Source: Symsagittifera roscoffensis (lineage: Eukaryota > Xenacoelomorpha > Acoela > Convolutidae). Taken from it: 64,000 bases of DNA. Shown piece after piece: positions 53,154 through 64,000 of this stretch; position 1 is the stretch's first letter; each line of letters opens with the position of its first letter. The notes beneath the pieces are model-generated. The model ran no database searches. It had not been told where the DNA came from and was given only the letters and a program-made list of their open reading frames with translations. Made by a program: the position numbers and the translations under genes. The stretch lies in NCBI RefSeq assembly GCF_963678635.1, contig NC_087069.1, positions 41,780,831-41,844,830 on the forward strand. Reading direction: 5' to 3'.

Positions 53154-55963
53154 ATGAATTGAAATCTTCTAGGAAATTGTTTTCAATGAAGTCGGAAACA
53201 GATGATGGGCTGTCTAGTTGTTCCAACTTTCCTGAAAGGCCGACAGAAACAGAGTTAGCAGTGAATAAGCCGGTCCTACCTGAGATAGAACATTTGAAGG
53301 GTAGAATATCAGACAAGGAACTAGATTCGCTCAAAGCGGTGCTAAGTCGGAACGCAGACGTTTTTTCGAAACATAAGGCCGACATAGGTTGCTGTAATTT
53401 TGTAGAACACGAGATTGAGATAGAAGAGGGCTCGGTACCTCATAGGGAAGGGGCGAGAAGAATGACCCCAAACAAGTCAGAAGCGTGTAGGAAGGAAATT
53501 GAGATGTTAATGGAGTACGACATGATCGAGCCGTCGAAGTCCCCGTGGGCTTGTGGCGTGGTCATGGCGAAAAAGAAAGGGGGACAACTCAGATTTTGTT
53601 GTGATTTCCGTTATCTGAACGCAGTGACTATAAAGGACGCATACCCGATTCCCCGCATCGATGAGAGCCTATCCAAGCTGGGAGACGCGAAGTTCTTCAC
53701 GACGTTGGATTTGGGCTCTGCGTTCTGGCAAGTGCCACTCAGAAAGCAAGATCGAGAGAAAACAGGCTTTGCGTGCGAGCTGTCATTGTTCCAGTGGAAG
53801 AGAATGCCGTTTGGGTTGTGCAACGCGACGGCCACATTCCAGCGACTGATGGCCCAGGCACTCACGAGCGTCACTAAGAAATACGGGAATCTGATCATGT
53901 GTTATGTTGATGATGTCGTGATTGCAACACCAACCTTAGAAGACCACATAGAGAGGTTGGAGGAGGTGTTTTCTTGCATGAAGCGAGCGGGTCTGAAATG
54001 TAAACCCTATAAGTGTGAAATCCTCAGAGATTCCATAAAATATCTGGGCCGCCTGGTGGACAAACATGGAGTGAGACCAGATCCTGAAGCGGTTGAAGCG
54101 GTACTGACCTGGAAGGCGCCTAAAACAGATACCCAGCTGATGAGTTTTTTGGGATTCGCTAATTATTATCGAGAGTTCGTCAAGGGGTATGCTAACAAAA
54201 TATACCCCATGCAGCGGTTGATGAGAAACAAGGGCAAAAAGTTCACTTGGACTGATGAGGCACAAGTTTCATTTGAAAACATCAAACGTGAACTTTGCGA
54301 GGCACCGGTCCTCGGCATGCCAACAGAGAAGGGGATGTTCGTGCTGGACACGGATGCATCAGTGGTTGCGATATCGGGCATACTTCACCAGGAGCAGGAG
54401 TGGAACGGGAGAACGGTTCTTCGTCCGATAGCTTACGGGAGTAAAGTCCTGAGTGATACTGAAATGAAGTACGGCGCACCAAAAGCGGAGATGTTTGCGG
54501 TGATCACTTTCGTGGAAAAATACAGGGCCTACTTGGGAAGTGCTCCCTTCAAGTTACGTGTGGATAATCGTGCCCTTGCCTGGCTGAAAACCTATTCGAT
54601 GGACCAAAGTTATATTGGTCGTTGGATCGTGCGCCTGAGTGGATACCACATGATCATAGAGCATCGTACCCGTGACAAGCACCAGAACGCAGATAGCCTC
54701 AGTAAAAAGACAGATTTTTATGAGCGCCTCGAGGAGAAACAGGCTAACCAATCAGAAATCAAAGACGGGTTTTCATTTCTGGACAAGGAAACCTACGACA
54801 AACTACCACTTACTAGGTGGTTAGACAAGTCAGGGCATCCTTTACCCGGACACCCTGACCTTCCAGTGGAAACGGCCGCGGAGATAAAACTTTTAGCCAG
54901 AGGCGAGCCCGTTCCGTTGGATCTGCTAGTCCGATCCAATTTGGTACAGCAAGAACTTACCAGGCTGGGTATAAACAGCATGGCTCTATTGAACAGGACG
55001 GTGAACGTGGCGCCGGACGTCATGGGAAAGCTCCGCGACTTGCTGGACAGGGAAGTGGATAGGCATGATCGTGAGTGGATGGAGACCATGCAGCGGTTGA
55101 CTGTCACCGAGAGAACAGAGAAGAGGCCAGTGTCCATTCGCAGCCGAGGCGTTGAACGGGATTGCAGGTCGATAGTCAGCCAGCTGGTGATCTCGATGCC
55201 GAAGGAGGTCTTGTTGAGAACTTCGTTCACTGAATATGGAACACTGAATCAGACCCAAGCCACTGAGGAAGTTAGGATCAAGTCGAAATCTAGCTTCGCG
55301 AGGAGAGTGCATTTCACGGATGCGAAAGAAGAATACGAGCCGAGCCCAGATTGTTCGTCCGTGGACGAGACAATGTCCGGGGAGTCTGATACCTTCGAGC
55401 CAGTCAAGGACGACTCGTCTGAGGAGTCAGACACCTTTGAGCCCGTGCAGGACGACTTGTCCGGGGAGAGGTTGACGAGACCACCTAAGGGCAGAATTTT
55501 GTCCGGGGAGTCGGGTTCGAAGCGACCAATGGACAGAGTTTTGTCCGGGGAGTCGAGAAACATCTCAAACAACTTGGAATATGATGTTGGGGAATCAGTC
55601 GACTCAAGTGTTGACTCGAGGCCCCAGTCCTGGGACAACACATCTGAAACAACTTCCAATTCCGATATGTCAGAGATCGCAATCCACTCCTTATTGGTAG
55701 ACTGGAAGCAGCGCGGGCTGGACCGAGAAACGCATCAGGATCCAGACTGGGACAGATACACCTCAGATGAAGAGGGCACTGTGGTAGATAATGCCGCAGA
55801 CGAGCTCGAGCTGATAGCAGTTTCGCTTGAAAAAGATATGGTGTGTCAAGTTGATGGACGATGCTCATGCTCCGGAGATAATGAGTGGGCAAATGAACGT
55901 GGTAAAGACGTATTTGAAAGCCAGGTACAGGCTGTCGGATCTCCTAAGGGCTCAACGAAATGA
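53126..55963 (+). pseudogene. Pol of C: RT, RNase H and acidic linker
   Basis: The RT is complete: SPWACGVVMAKKKGG, RFCCDFRYLN, FTTLDLGSAFWQV, FGLCNATATFQ and YVDD (near 53905). RNase H: VLDTDASVVAISGIL and HQNADSLSKKTDF. The acidic linker (from 54800) repeats the peptide SGES/SGER four times around 55375-55555, encoded by the decamer GTCCGGGGAG. Frame is lost near 55880, just before the integrase N-terminal region. Confidence 0.9.
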
Positions 55964-56747
55964 TAAAATGACGAGCAGTCTGAAAAGATGGATCGAGAAT
56001 GGAGCACCTGACAAGGGAGACTTGGAAGAAGACAGCTACAAGATCTTGAAGCAATTCTACCTGAAGCGAAACGACTTGTTGTACCTGAACAAGGACGGAA
56101 TCGTAGCCTGCAAACGAAAAGAGGAGCACAAGGTCCTCTATAAATACAATTCAATAGTGTTACCACAGTTGTACCAGACCGAATTGCTCTTTCGCTCACA
56201 TGATCAGATGGGCCATCAAGGCGTGGACAAAGTGTATAACAGGATACAGAAACGATTCGAATGGCCGGGATTGAAGAAGGCTTGTGAGAAGTGGATTGCC
56301 GCATGCCTGTCATGTCAGCAGGCGAAGGATCCCAGGAAACTAAGGTTCCCCCTACAGTCAATAGAGTCGTCAGGTTTCAACGAAGTGGTGCAAATTGATC
56401 ATCAGAAAATCTGCATGACAGCATCGGGCTATAATCAGGTGCTGGTAATGATCGACCATTTTACGAAGTATGCGGAGGCAGCACACTGCATGACAGTATC
56501 GGCGGAAGAAACATGCGATCATTTGATAAATGTGTGGATAGCGAGGCATGGCTGCCCCATCACGTTCCAATCGGACAATGGCAAAGCATTCGTGGGTGAT
56601 CTCACGAAGGAGTTAATGAAAAGGTCGCAGGTAGCGCAGGCAGGCCCACTCGACCACTTATCACCCACAAACGAATGGCCTAGTCGAGAGGCAGAATCGC
56701 ACACTGGTATCCATGCTGAGAGTCTATTGCTCGCGTTACATGGATGA
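55827..56747 (+). pseudogene. Pol of C: integrase HHCC and DDE core, first part
   Basis: From about 55880: ARYRLSDLLRAQ, then HDQMGHQGVDK and CLSCQQAKD (zinc module), EVVQIDHQKI (first Asp), SDNGKAFVGD (second Asp). The frame is lost near 56645, where extra bases precede the STTYHPQTNG stretch, so the last part is not native. Confidence 0.88.
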
Positions 56748-57249
56748 CTGGGACAAGCACTTGCCGCAAGTGATGGGTGCTTACAACAGCACGGAGCATT
56801 CCACCACGGGAATAAGTCCGCACATGATGCTAACGGGTCACGAAAAAGCACTTCCGTTGACGTGTTTCTACCCTGAATATGAGGGGAAGAGGACAGCACC
56901 GCAAACGTACGTGCGGGATGTTATTAGAAGACAGCAGGACCTCAATGACTTATGCAGGAGGAACACGCAACAGGCGCAAATTAGACAAAAAAGGAGGTTT
57001 GATAAAAGGACAGCCGACGCCAAAGCCTACTCAGTTGGCGACTACGTCTGGGTGTTCCAGGAAGTGGTTCCACCAAAAGGAACCAAGAAATTATTAAAGA
57101 AATGGCGTGGTCCATTTCAGATAACAGAGGTGCACCAAGGAGGTCGTTTTTATCGATTGAGCACTGGAAGAGCAGCTCATTACAAAAATATCAAACCACA
57201 AAATGCCTCGTCAGAGGACTGGTGCATCCCAGCGGACATGCAAGAGTGA
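56660..57249 (+). pseudogene. Pol of C: integrase end and GPY/F module
   Basis: Carries the catalytic Glu segment (GLVERQNRTLVSMLRVYC), FYPEYEGKR, DYVWVFQEVVPPKG, KKWRGPFQITEV and YRLSTGRAAHY. It ends at an in-frame TGA (57247-57249) where A and B have a sense codon; the frame continues after it. Confidence 0.88.
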
Positions 57250-58347
57250 GACTATTTGATAGTGGATCCTGCTTGTGAAGTGAATGAAAGGGGTACTCGC
57301 GACAAAAACGACGGGAATGAAGTGGTGGATGATTGCGAACTACCAATTGATCTCGAGTTGATCGAGCGAGTAGAGGTGGACAATGAAACTTTACCTTATG
57401 CCGAGGAAGACTGGGACTGCCCGGAAGAAATCGAAATTGACAAAGGAATACAGCCTGACCTTCCACTCACCATGGAAACACGCCAGAGCAAGAGAGGAAA
57501 AAACAAGAAGAAATACAATCCGTACGGCGAGGATTTCGTTGTAGACAGGATAGTTGTAAGTGATGTCATGGACTCGCTAGTTGGACTGGACGAAGTGGCG
57601 GTGCTCGACGAAATCGACTTGGTGAATGATATGGATCAGGATTGGATCGACGATCGATCAGAACCGGAAGTGGAGTTCGAACCAGAAAAGGAACAGACTC
57701 ATGAGCAAGAACTAACCAATTTGCGCGTGCTCGAATGGCTCCATGATCTGCCGACAGATCCAAAAGAGACGATCCTGACGATTCAGGACGTCGATAAAGA
57801 CGGCATCAAATACATCAGTCATGACAATACCGAGTCCAACTGGGTCGCCCCAGATGGTCCTCTACGTGTTCCACAATCCAACCTCGATCTCCTAGACTTT
57901 GGGCGATCGACAGGGGACGTTGATGGATATTTTTGTCCGGGGAGTGGGGAAGGACTCACCCACACCAAAAATCTGATAATAAAAAAATTGAAATCGGCAA
58001 GAGAAACTGGAGAACTAGAGACAGAGGGCGAGAATGCTAAAAAACCACCTTTTGGACGAATCTTTGAATCGTATTTGGATCTACCGAACCATTATTCAAA
58101 CAATATCGTCATAACGGACAGCGATTTCATACTCACGGAACGCACGTGCGCTATAGCGATAACCGCGGACGTAAGCTTCAAAACAGCACTAGCGGCTGAT
58201 TTCAAAAGAGAGTATAAGAACATCGAATTTTTATGGAAACAGAGGCCTGGTGTGGGAGGGATGATAGCGCTGCCCCCTGTTGCATCACAGATACCAGGGA
58301 AATATTTGTGTTTCCAGTTACCAAGGCCACTGATAGGCAACACGTAG
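57250..58347 (+). pseudogene. Pol of C: acidic segment and first half of macro-like domain
   Basis: VDPACEVNERGTRDKNDGN continues the polyprotein. At 57927-57975 the nucleotides are almost identical to A and B although read in another frame for a few codons. From about 58105: SDFILTERTCAIAITADV, ADFKREYKNIEFLWKQRP, GKYLCF; the frame shifts near 58315. Confidence 0.82.
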
Positions 58348-58550
58348 ATCCAAAGAGCTTGGTATTGGCCTTGACTCGACTTAGGGATTTTTTGGTTGAG
58401 AGAGGAGTGACCTCTCTCTCGTTACCAGTATATGATCCTAATAGGGGAAAGCTACATCCGAGAGAGTTGTACGCACTTGTACATGTGATATTTTCAGAAA
58501 CTGACATAGAGGTTTACTTACATAAAAAATACTATCTGAGCATATGCTAG
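58315..58550 (+). pseudogene. Second half of the macro-like domain (C)
   Basis: Reads VFPVTKATDRQHVDPK, LALTRLRDFLVERG, SLSLPVYDPNRGKL, ELYALVHVIFSETDIEVYLH and ends KKYYLSIC. It retains a lysine after VT that is arginine in A and B. This order of strand, long helix, strand, helix, strand is characteristic of the second half of small macro domains. Confidence 0.7.
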
Positions 58551-59025
58551 GAGTTGCGTTTGGCGATAAGTGGTTTTTATTAAGTTACTTGACAAGAATT
58601 AGTGTCAGGTCTTAGATAAGGTTAGGTTTTAGGTACAATAGTAGGGATTAGGTTTTTATGTGATAATATAGATGTGTGATGTTTATGTGTTTATGTGTTA
58701 TGTTATTGTTATGATATGTTTTATGTTTTGTGTCATAAAAGACCTGGAGTACTCCAGGTCATCAAGGTGACAGCGCTCATTCGTGCTACCCTGACAAAGA
58801 TACAGGTGGACGATCCACCTTGGTGCTAATATTTTAAATCAGAATTGAGAAGAGAATTTCCATGAAGAGTTTTAAAGAGTTGAATGATGTTGCATCCAAA
58901 AATGATGGTTTTAAGTCGCGACTTGTTTTTTAGATCTTGATTGATCAGAAATTGTTTATTGAATCCATTGAATCAAAACGAGACAGGAAGACACTGCACG
59001 ACCGCAAGAATCAACACGATAAGAA
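58551..59025 (+). promoter_or_regulatory. Structured spacer between pol and ORF3 (C)
   Basis: Contains a perfect 20-bp palindrome (58741-58760), then within 45 bases a hairpin AGGTGGA-CGA-TCCACCT (58804-58820). CAAGGTG at 58763-58769 can pair instead with CACCTTG at 58816-58822, so two mutually exclusive folds exist. A TG/TA-rich stretch (58660-58735) precedes it. A role in ORF3 expression is possible but not shown. Confidence 0.55.
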
Positions 59026-59571
59026 ATGGGTGACACAAACGAACTTATGTAATTCCTCTCAGAGAGTCTAGGAGCGACTGTAGACGAGATCGATCAGCGG
59101 CTGATCGATTGTTATTTTACACGAGAAGACCCGGGGCTGGCGATGTTTGTGGTCGCGCTCCTCAATGCATTAGGACGAGAGGGTCGAGGGAATCGCCCTA
59201 CGGAAGTCGTTTTGATGCTGGCCTTCGGTGAGTCCGGGACCGCCGAGAGAGGTCGAAACCGACTGATGAGATGGCGGCGTGGAGAAATGTCTGGCCACGA
59301 CGTGGCTCGTGAGCCAGGACTAGGTGAGCAGAGGGACCGCCGGCTAGGTGAGATGCCCTTACCCGTCCAACCTGCGCAGCCACTCATCGGAGCGAAGAGA
59401 CAACGTGATGAGACAACAGCTGTTCCTCCTCCGAAGAGGGTGAGGGTGAGTGAAATAGAGATCCAGACGTCGGAGACGATTGAGACACTGGAGAAGAAGG
59501 AGAGAGATCAGAGCGAGCTGTGTGCCAAACTCCAGGAGTATAGGGCGATAGCTCGAGAAATAGACGAATGA
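59026..59571 (+). pseudogene. ORF3 of C, N-terminal head
   Basis: ATG at 59026 begins MGDTNELM, then TAA at 59050-59052, then the same frame continues with FLSESLGATVDEIDQRL, VVALLNALGR, MSGHDVAREPGL and EMPLPVQP, collinear with the A head. The stop after eight codons is probably a mutation; the next ATG (59143) would remove about 40 conserved residues. Confidence 0.78.
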
Positions 59572-59855
59572 AAAAGAAATATGAAGATCTGCAGGTGGCC
59601 TACAAGGGGGATGAAATAAAGCACCTGAAGGAGCTGTATATGGCAAGGGTGAGCCAAGTGTCACAGAAAGTTCTGGCGACAATGAAATCCTCGGAGGGAT
59701 CCAGCGACACACGCCCCAGGACAAGAGTACAGGAGCTGTGTGCATCGAGAGGGCCCGAGGCTTTGGATTTACGTGCATCGAGGGGGGCCCGAGGCTCCTC
59801 AGCAGACACAACCGACTGCTTCCAGTCAAAGGAACACGATATCGGACCCTTCTGA
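59568..59855 (+). pseudogene. ORF3 of C, coiled-coil remnant
   Basis: Frame MKKKYEDLQVAYKGDEIKHLKELY continues the charged helical region after a frameshift near 59570. Native register is lost again near 59740-59850, before the SGNH domain. Confidence 0.55.
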
Positions 59856-60669
59856 CACCTACCTCGCTCCTCAGTTCCAAGAATTGTTCAACCAAGTGGC
59901 CAGAGCAACAATGGATGAGATCAACCGAACCACTGGACGGACATTGGGTAGGATCGTTCCTTCCCAACGTCGTGATCATTCATCCAATAGCTCGGAGCGA
60001 GCACCCCGCACGGTAGTGTCCTCGGGGACCGCGCATGGCAGAACCTTTCAAAAGTCCCGCGTGGTAGACATTCGGAAGAATCTGATGACACGTCACCAGT
60101 TCACGAAAGTAGCTGCGGAGCATCCTCGAGCCTGCCTGAATGACATGAGCTGTAACCCCGCTACGAGCGACCAGGTAATTCCCCCAGGGAGTCGCCACTT
60201 GATCATAGGAGACAGTTTGGTGAGGGATCTGAATGAGATCTTCGTCTATGGTCAGACTACCACTCTGTCCTTTGGAGGGGCCTCAGTGGCTCAGGTCATC
60301 AAGATGATGGAATTCCAGAGCGAGGATCACCTGGACACGCTGGTGATAATGCTGGGAACCAACGACGTCTCGAGAGCCCCAGTGACTCCGGAGAGCAAGT
60401 GGGAGCCTCTGTTGGTATGCCTCCTGAATGAACTGAAGGAGAAAAACAGGCCCAGGTTTGTGGTGCTGTGCACGATACCACAAAACCCGCTGTTGGGCAC
60501 CACAGTGGCAGATTTCATGAATGGCAACGTGACACGGTGGAATGAAATGATCCGCAATCTGGTGGGAAATAACCCTGGCGAGCTGCGACTTCTGGGTCTC
60601 GAGAACATGATGCGCATGATTGATCACATCGCGCTTACCAGAGATAGAATACATTTCAACACCCAATGA
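59740..60669 (+). pseudogene. ORF3 of C, SGNH hydrolase domain 1
   Basis: RHLIIGDSLVRDL (GDS 60208-60216), FGGAS (block II), IMLGTNDVSR (GTND 60355-60366) and DRIHFN (60643-60654). All four SGNH catalytic positions are present, as in A, despite low overall identity. The frame closes at a TGA (60667-60669) just after block V; coding continues in the same frame. Confidence 0.83.
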
Positions 60670-63600
60670 GGGAGACACTGGGTCAATGACGTATTTCAGA
60701 CGCAGTTGAGGGAAGTGGAGCAGGAGTCGAGGGCGACCAGTTCTCTGGCTCGGACCAGCTCGACCGGAGGAAGTAGAATAAGGGCAAGCGTGGCCGAATT
60801 CCTCGTCAACCGCCTAGGGCACTTGGCAATGGAGACGGCTGCAGCCACACCCATCGCTCCGAGCTCAAACGTAAGAGAGAGGCTACGGACTGCTCCTCCT
60901 CCCAGAACACAACCGCTTGAAAGCCGACTCGGGAGATCAGTGGTTCAGAACAGGAATAACTCCCAGACCGTGTCTAGGAGGAACGATCCGCCCGCCACGG
61001 CAAACCCTGCTTCAGCAGCAGGACCGTCTACGAGCGCCGTGCCAGCGGATGGAGTTGAACCAGGCAGCGTGCTGCTTTGGAACCGATCAGACCCTAGTCA
61101 TTGGGGACAGTACAAGACGGACATGTCCGCTAAGTTGAACATGAATACCCTGACGTGTCGGGAGGACGCAATGAAAATGATTGGCAGAGAAAGTCCTACA
61201 GTGTCGCGACTATATCGGATACCGGGCGTGGATTGGCTGCTAGCAGAGCAGGAGCAGTTCAGTTCCACGACTACGCTCCGGCACGCAGACTTGAATGGGT
61301 TGCCTCAGGACAATACCTTTGGACCTTTGAATACCCGGTCTCTTACGGACGTCCGACAGAGAGCCCGGGAACTGACGCCACCTGCTCGCAAGGGCAAGTT
61401 GCAGGCTGAGAACAAGCCCAATAACAAGCATCACAAGATGTACAGGCAGTTTGCTAAACCACCCGGTCAGACGCCTGGCGAGTATTCAAGGGACTACCCC
61501 CGAACGACCACGGTGGATGGAGATGACAAGAGATATGGGAAACTGGAGTCCCCAATAGGCGACGGCCTGTTCGTAGCTTACGATCCCTTAGAGATGAAAG
61601 CTGCAAAGTATCTGATTGTGGCCAGTTCCGATTATCTCTATACGCCCCGTTCTCTCTTCTGGCCCGACGTGATTTTCTTGACGGCGCCTAAATTGGACTG
61701 GGGACAGGCAATAGGTATGATGATAAGTGTACGAAGGGTGGTCAGCATGGAGCCGCAGGTGATAGTGGTTGCCGGCTCAAATGATCATCTGCAAAGCAGG
61801 GGCTTGTTGACACGTCTGACGGATGGGTCGGTCCCGAGCAACGAGGCCATAGGGGAGGCGATAATGACATTGCTCTCGGCGATGGCTGAGGTAGAAACAG
61901 CAGCAAAACAACGTTTCACCCAAAATGTAGTGAAGGTGGTCTTTGTGTTGTCACCAGGAAACGCTGCATTGCCAGAACCCCTTCAGTTTGTGTACACGAT
62001 GGTCACAACGATAGCAGAGGGGAGGTTCAACGTGATAATTCCTGCCCCGAATAGAGTGGTAGACCCAGACAATTACTACCCGTCCCGATCTGAGCTTCCC
62101 GCCGTTTGGGCTGACATTTCCAATGCCATACAGGGACTCAAAAATTGTAGCACAACTCGGTTGGTGCTAGATGAGGTTCTGGGGTTGGAGCTGTCCAACT
62201 TTGCCAGATTGTTGAAGTTAAGACCAGGGGTACATGACGATCATCTGTTAGTACAACAGGTGGCTGATGATCTCTGGTTCAGACAGATGGATCATGCCGA
62301 GAACGAGCAGGGCAGGACAGTCAGGGTAGAAGATCTCATGGCAATGGCTTTGCGCACGAAGCCACACAACAACGTATGGTTGTACTTGTCAACAAGGCTG
62401 TGCACCTTGGGTGAGGACGCGTTCGAGCATGCGCCGGCTGTGATAAAAGAGTTACACGTGTATCTGAAGAACTTGTTTTATGCCCGGGAGTTAGCTGGGG
62501 GCATGATGTTGAAATTGATGCAGGACGTAAACACGATGTCACTGGACAAGTGCCAAGCTGACGTGCTAGCCACGAGGGCACAGTATGAACGATCGGATGC
62601 CATCTTGGGTGGAATGGGAGTGGGATGGACGCGCTATCCTAGGGCATCCCGGAACCTGATTGCGAGTTTCGTCAAGGACATCAGGAAGTTGTCGATTGGC
62701 CTGATATTAGCCCTATACGTGACATTTGGTCATGAAAATTTCGTGAAGGGACCGGCGAATCTCTTCACCCAAGCGTTGGCAGATTTGAGATTGGATGGAC
62801 TCCTGACCCTGATTGCCATGACCTACGGTCGACTGGGTGATTTGCTGGTGCTGTTGCGTTACCCTGAACAACTTCAGGGACCAAGTCGTGAGTTCAATGC
62901 ACAGTTGGAGACCACCTCGCTCAGGAAGATGAAAGACTGGAGAACTCTCCTGCTCCAATATCTCTTGCAACAGAACAGAAGCGTCACGGGAGAAGATAAG
63001 GTGGCGACGGATGCGGGTGAATTTAAGCAGTATTGTGGCATGCCCTTGCTGACAGACTTGGCTGTCATGATGCGGATCGACCCGTTGGCTCTGATTCACG
63101 GACTGCGGGAATTCGTCACGGTGGTGTATGGACCGGTGATGTCTTTCGCGTTCCCGGACGTGCAAGTCAAGGCATACAGGAATTCTGTGTTGTATGTCAA
63201 CCTGGTCTCAGTTGTGGACTGTTCCGTGCTGAATTGGGTAGAGCAGAGGGAGCTGAGAGGGCTGGCCAGCGACGATAGGCTGTTCGGAAGAATAGCTGAG
63301 CCAGGTTGGGTGTTGATGGATTTCAACAACCACTTCAAGTGCCGAATGGGCCGTGAGAACCTTTCTCACATCCAGTTTAACCCGAAGCTTTGGAATTTGA
63401 GACCAGTAGTGAAGGATACAGGAGCGGCTATGGGAGTACCACTCTTACCAGAGGCCTATGCACATGCGAAGGAGAACCAGCAAGCGTGGCTTTCTGGGTC
63501 CAGGCCGCTGCCGGACCAATGCCCTCGATATCCACCGATAAGGAGGATGTTGTTGGGAGCCACATCTCCCATCATTGCCCCTCGCATCAGAGCAGCTCGT

Positions 63601-64000
63601 GATGCGGAGAAGAGAATGCTGAAGTGGAGTGAAGGGATGGAGCTGCGCTTCATCAGCTGGAATGTAGCAGCCGCGCACACGTTTGACTTCTCAATTCCTG
63701 ATGCTTGGAGTAGGAAAAAGATCACGGCACTACCTTCCAGGAGACCAGAGGTCTCGGCTGAAATGTGGAACGAAGTGTATACTCCCACGGATGATTTATC
63801 AAGACTGAAGTGGTCAGGAGAAGCGATAGTAGTGATGCTGGAAGTGGCAAGGGAGAGCAGAGGAGGCTCATACATAACGATAGAGGACCTGGCACCACAT
63901 GGCGAAGAGTCCGTAGAATTCCTGGTGAACGATGAATTGTTTTATCACGCAGGAGACATGACCGTACCGGCTCGGCCGGACTCGGGCATAGACACACGAC
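60670..64000 (+). CDS. ORF3 of C, second SGNH-like domain and following region, open to window edge
   Basis: This frame has no stop from 60670 to the last base (about 1,110 codons) and no start of its own because it continues domain 1 across a single TGA. It reads WVNDVFQ, a Pro/Ser-rich linker, then the second SGNH-like domain: VASSDY (SSD 61624-61632), VVAGSNDHL (GSND 61774-61785), DDH (62236-62244). Then come the hydrophobic LILALYVTFGH segment, MPLLTDLAVMMRIDP, VVYGPVMSFAFPDV, VLNWVEQREL and LWNLRP, all collinear with A. The C-terminal half is beyond the window. Confidence 0.85.

Larger units (their letters stand above)
45165..64000 (+). mobile_element. LTR retroelement C, inserted into the 5' LTR of B, 3' end outside window
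   Basis: LTR, PBS, 3.1-kb leader, gag, pol with macro-like tail, spacer, ORF3 (open to the window edge). Protein order and motifs equal A and B but sequences are clearly diverged and the LTR is shorter (881 bases). It interrupts the B LTR at a point where the intact copy at 23251 continues, so it is the youngest insertion of the nest. It still carries several frameshifts and nonsense codons. Confidence 0.92.

Noticed and set aside
1-64000. CRISPR arrays, bacterial operons, rRNA or tRNA genes
   Set aside because: Repeats present are minisatellites, LTRs and dispersed short motifs; gene order and domains are those of eukaryotic retroelements.

Overview
The window is a block of invertebrate-type metazoan genomic DNA made almost entirely of nested retroelements. 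No host gene, rRNA, tRNA or CRISPR array was recognised. The animal cannot be named from the sequence. The animal assignment rests on a Ty3/gypsy-type Gag-Pol and on a non-LTR element that combines an esterase-like ORF1, a PHD finger, a reverse transcriptase and a CCHC/restriction-like endonuclease tail.

Layout. (1) 1-17574, plus strand: LTR element A, cut by the window start inside gag, with broken gag-pol, a giant third ORF, a polypurine tract and a 3' LTR. (2) 17575-18025, minus: fragment of an LTR of the C family. (3) 18048-18616 and 22607-22748, minus: one old A/B-family LTR split by a non-LTR element (18617-22594, minus) with a 12-bp target duplication. (4) 22749-45164, minus: element B, same family as A, with 3' LTR, decayed ORF3, pol, gag, a leader containing a minisatellite, a PBS and the start of its 5' LTR. 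(5) 45165-64000, plus: element C, a diverged relative inserted into the 5' LTR of B, with LTR, PBS, 3.1-kb leader, gag, pol and an ORF3 that runs off the window.

All three LTR elements share an unusual plan: Gag (two CCHC knuckles) - protease - RT - RNase H - a long acidic linker - integrase with GPY/F module - a C-terminal macro-like (ADP-ribose-binding fold) domain, then a spacer of about 0.5 kb, then ORF3. ORF3 encodes roughly 2,900 residues: a conserved N-terminal region, a coiled coil, an SGNH (GDSL) hydrolase domain with all catalytic blocks, a second SGNH-like domain with altered motifs, and a long tail I do not recognise. GDSL-type third ORFs are known in some bdelloid rotifer LTR elements and esterase ORF1s in CR1-type LINEs. 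A giant two-SGNH ORF together with a macro-like Pol tail is not something I know to be described.

The non-coding parts carry their own signals: a tandemly duplicated RNA fold with compensatory changes in the leader of C, a covarying hairpin beside the poly(A) signal in the LTRs, a conserved hairpin downstream of the PBS, a recurrent GTCCGGGGAG decamer, dispersed ACCCTCC and CTTGAG motifs, and two snap-back rearrangements with arms of 32-33 bases.
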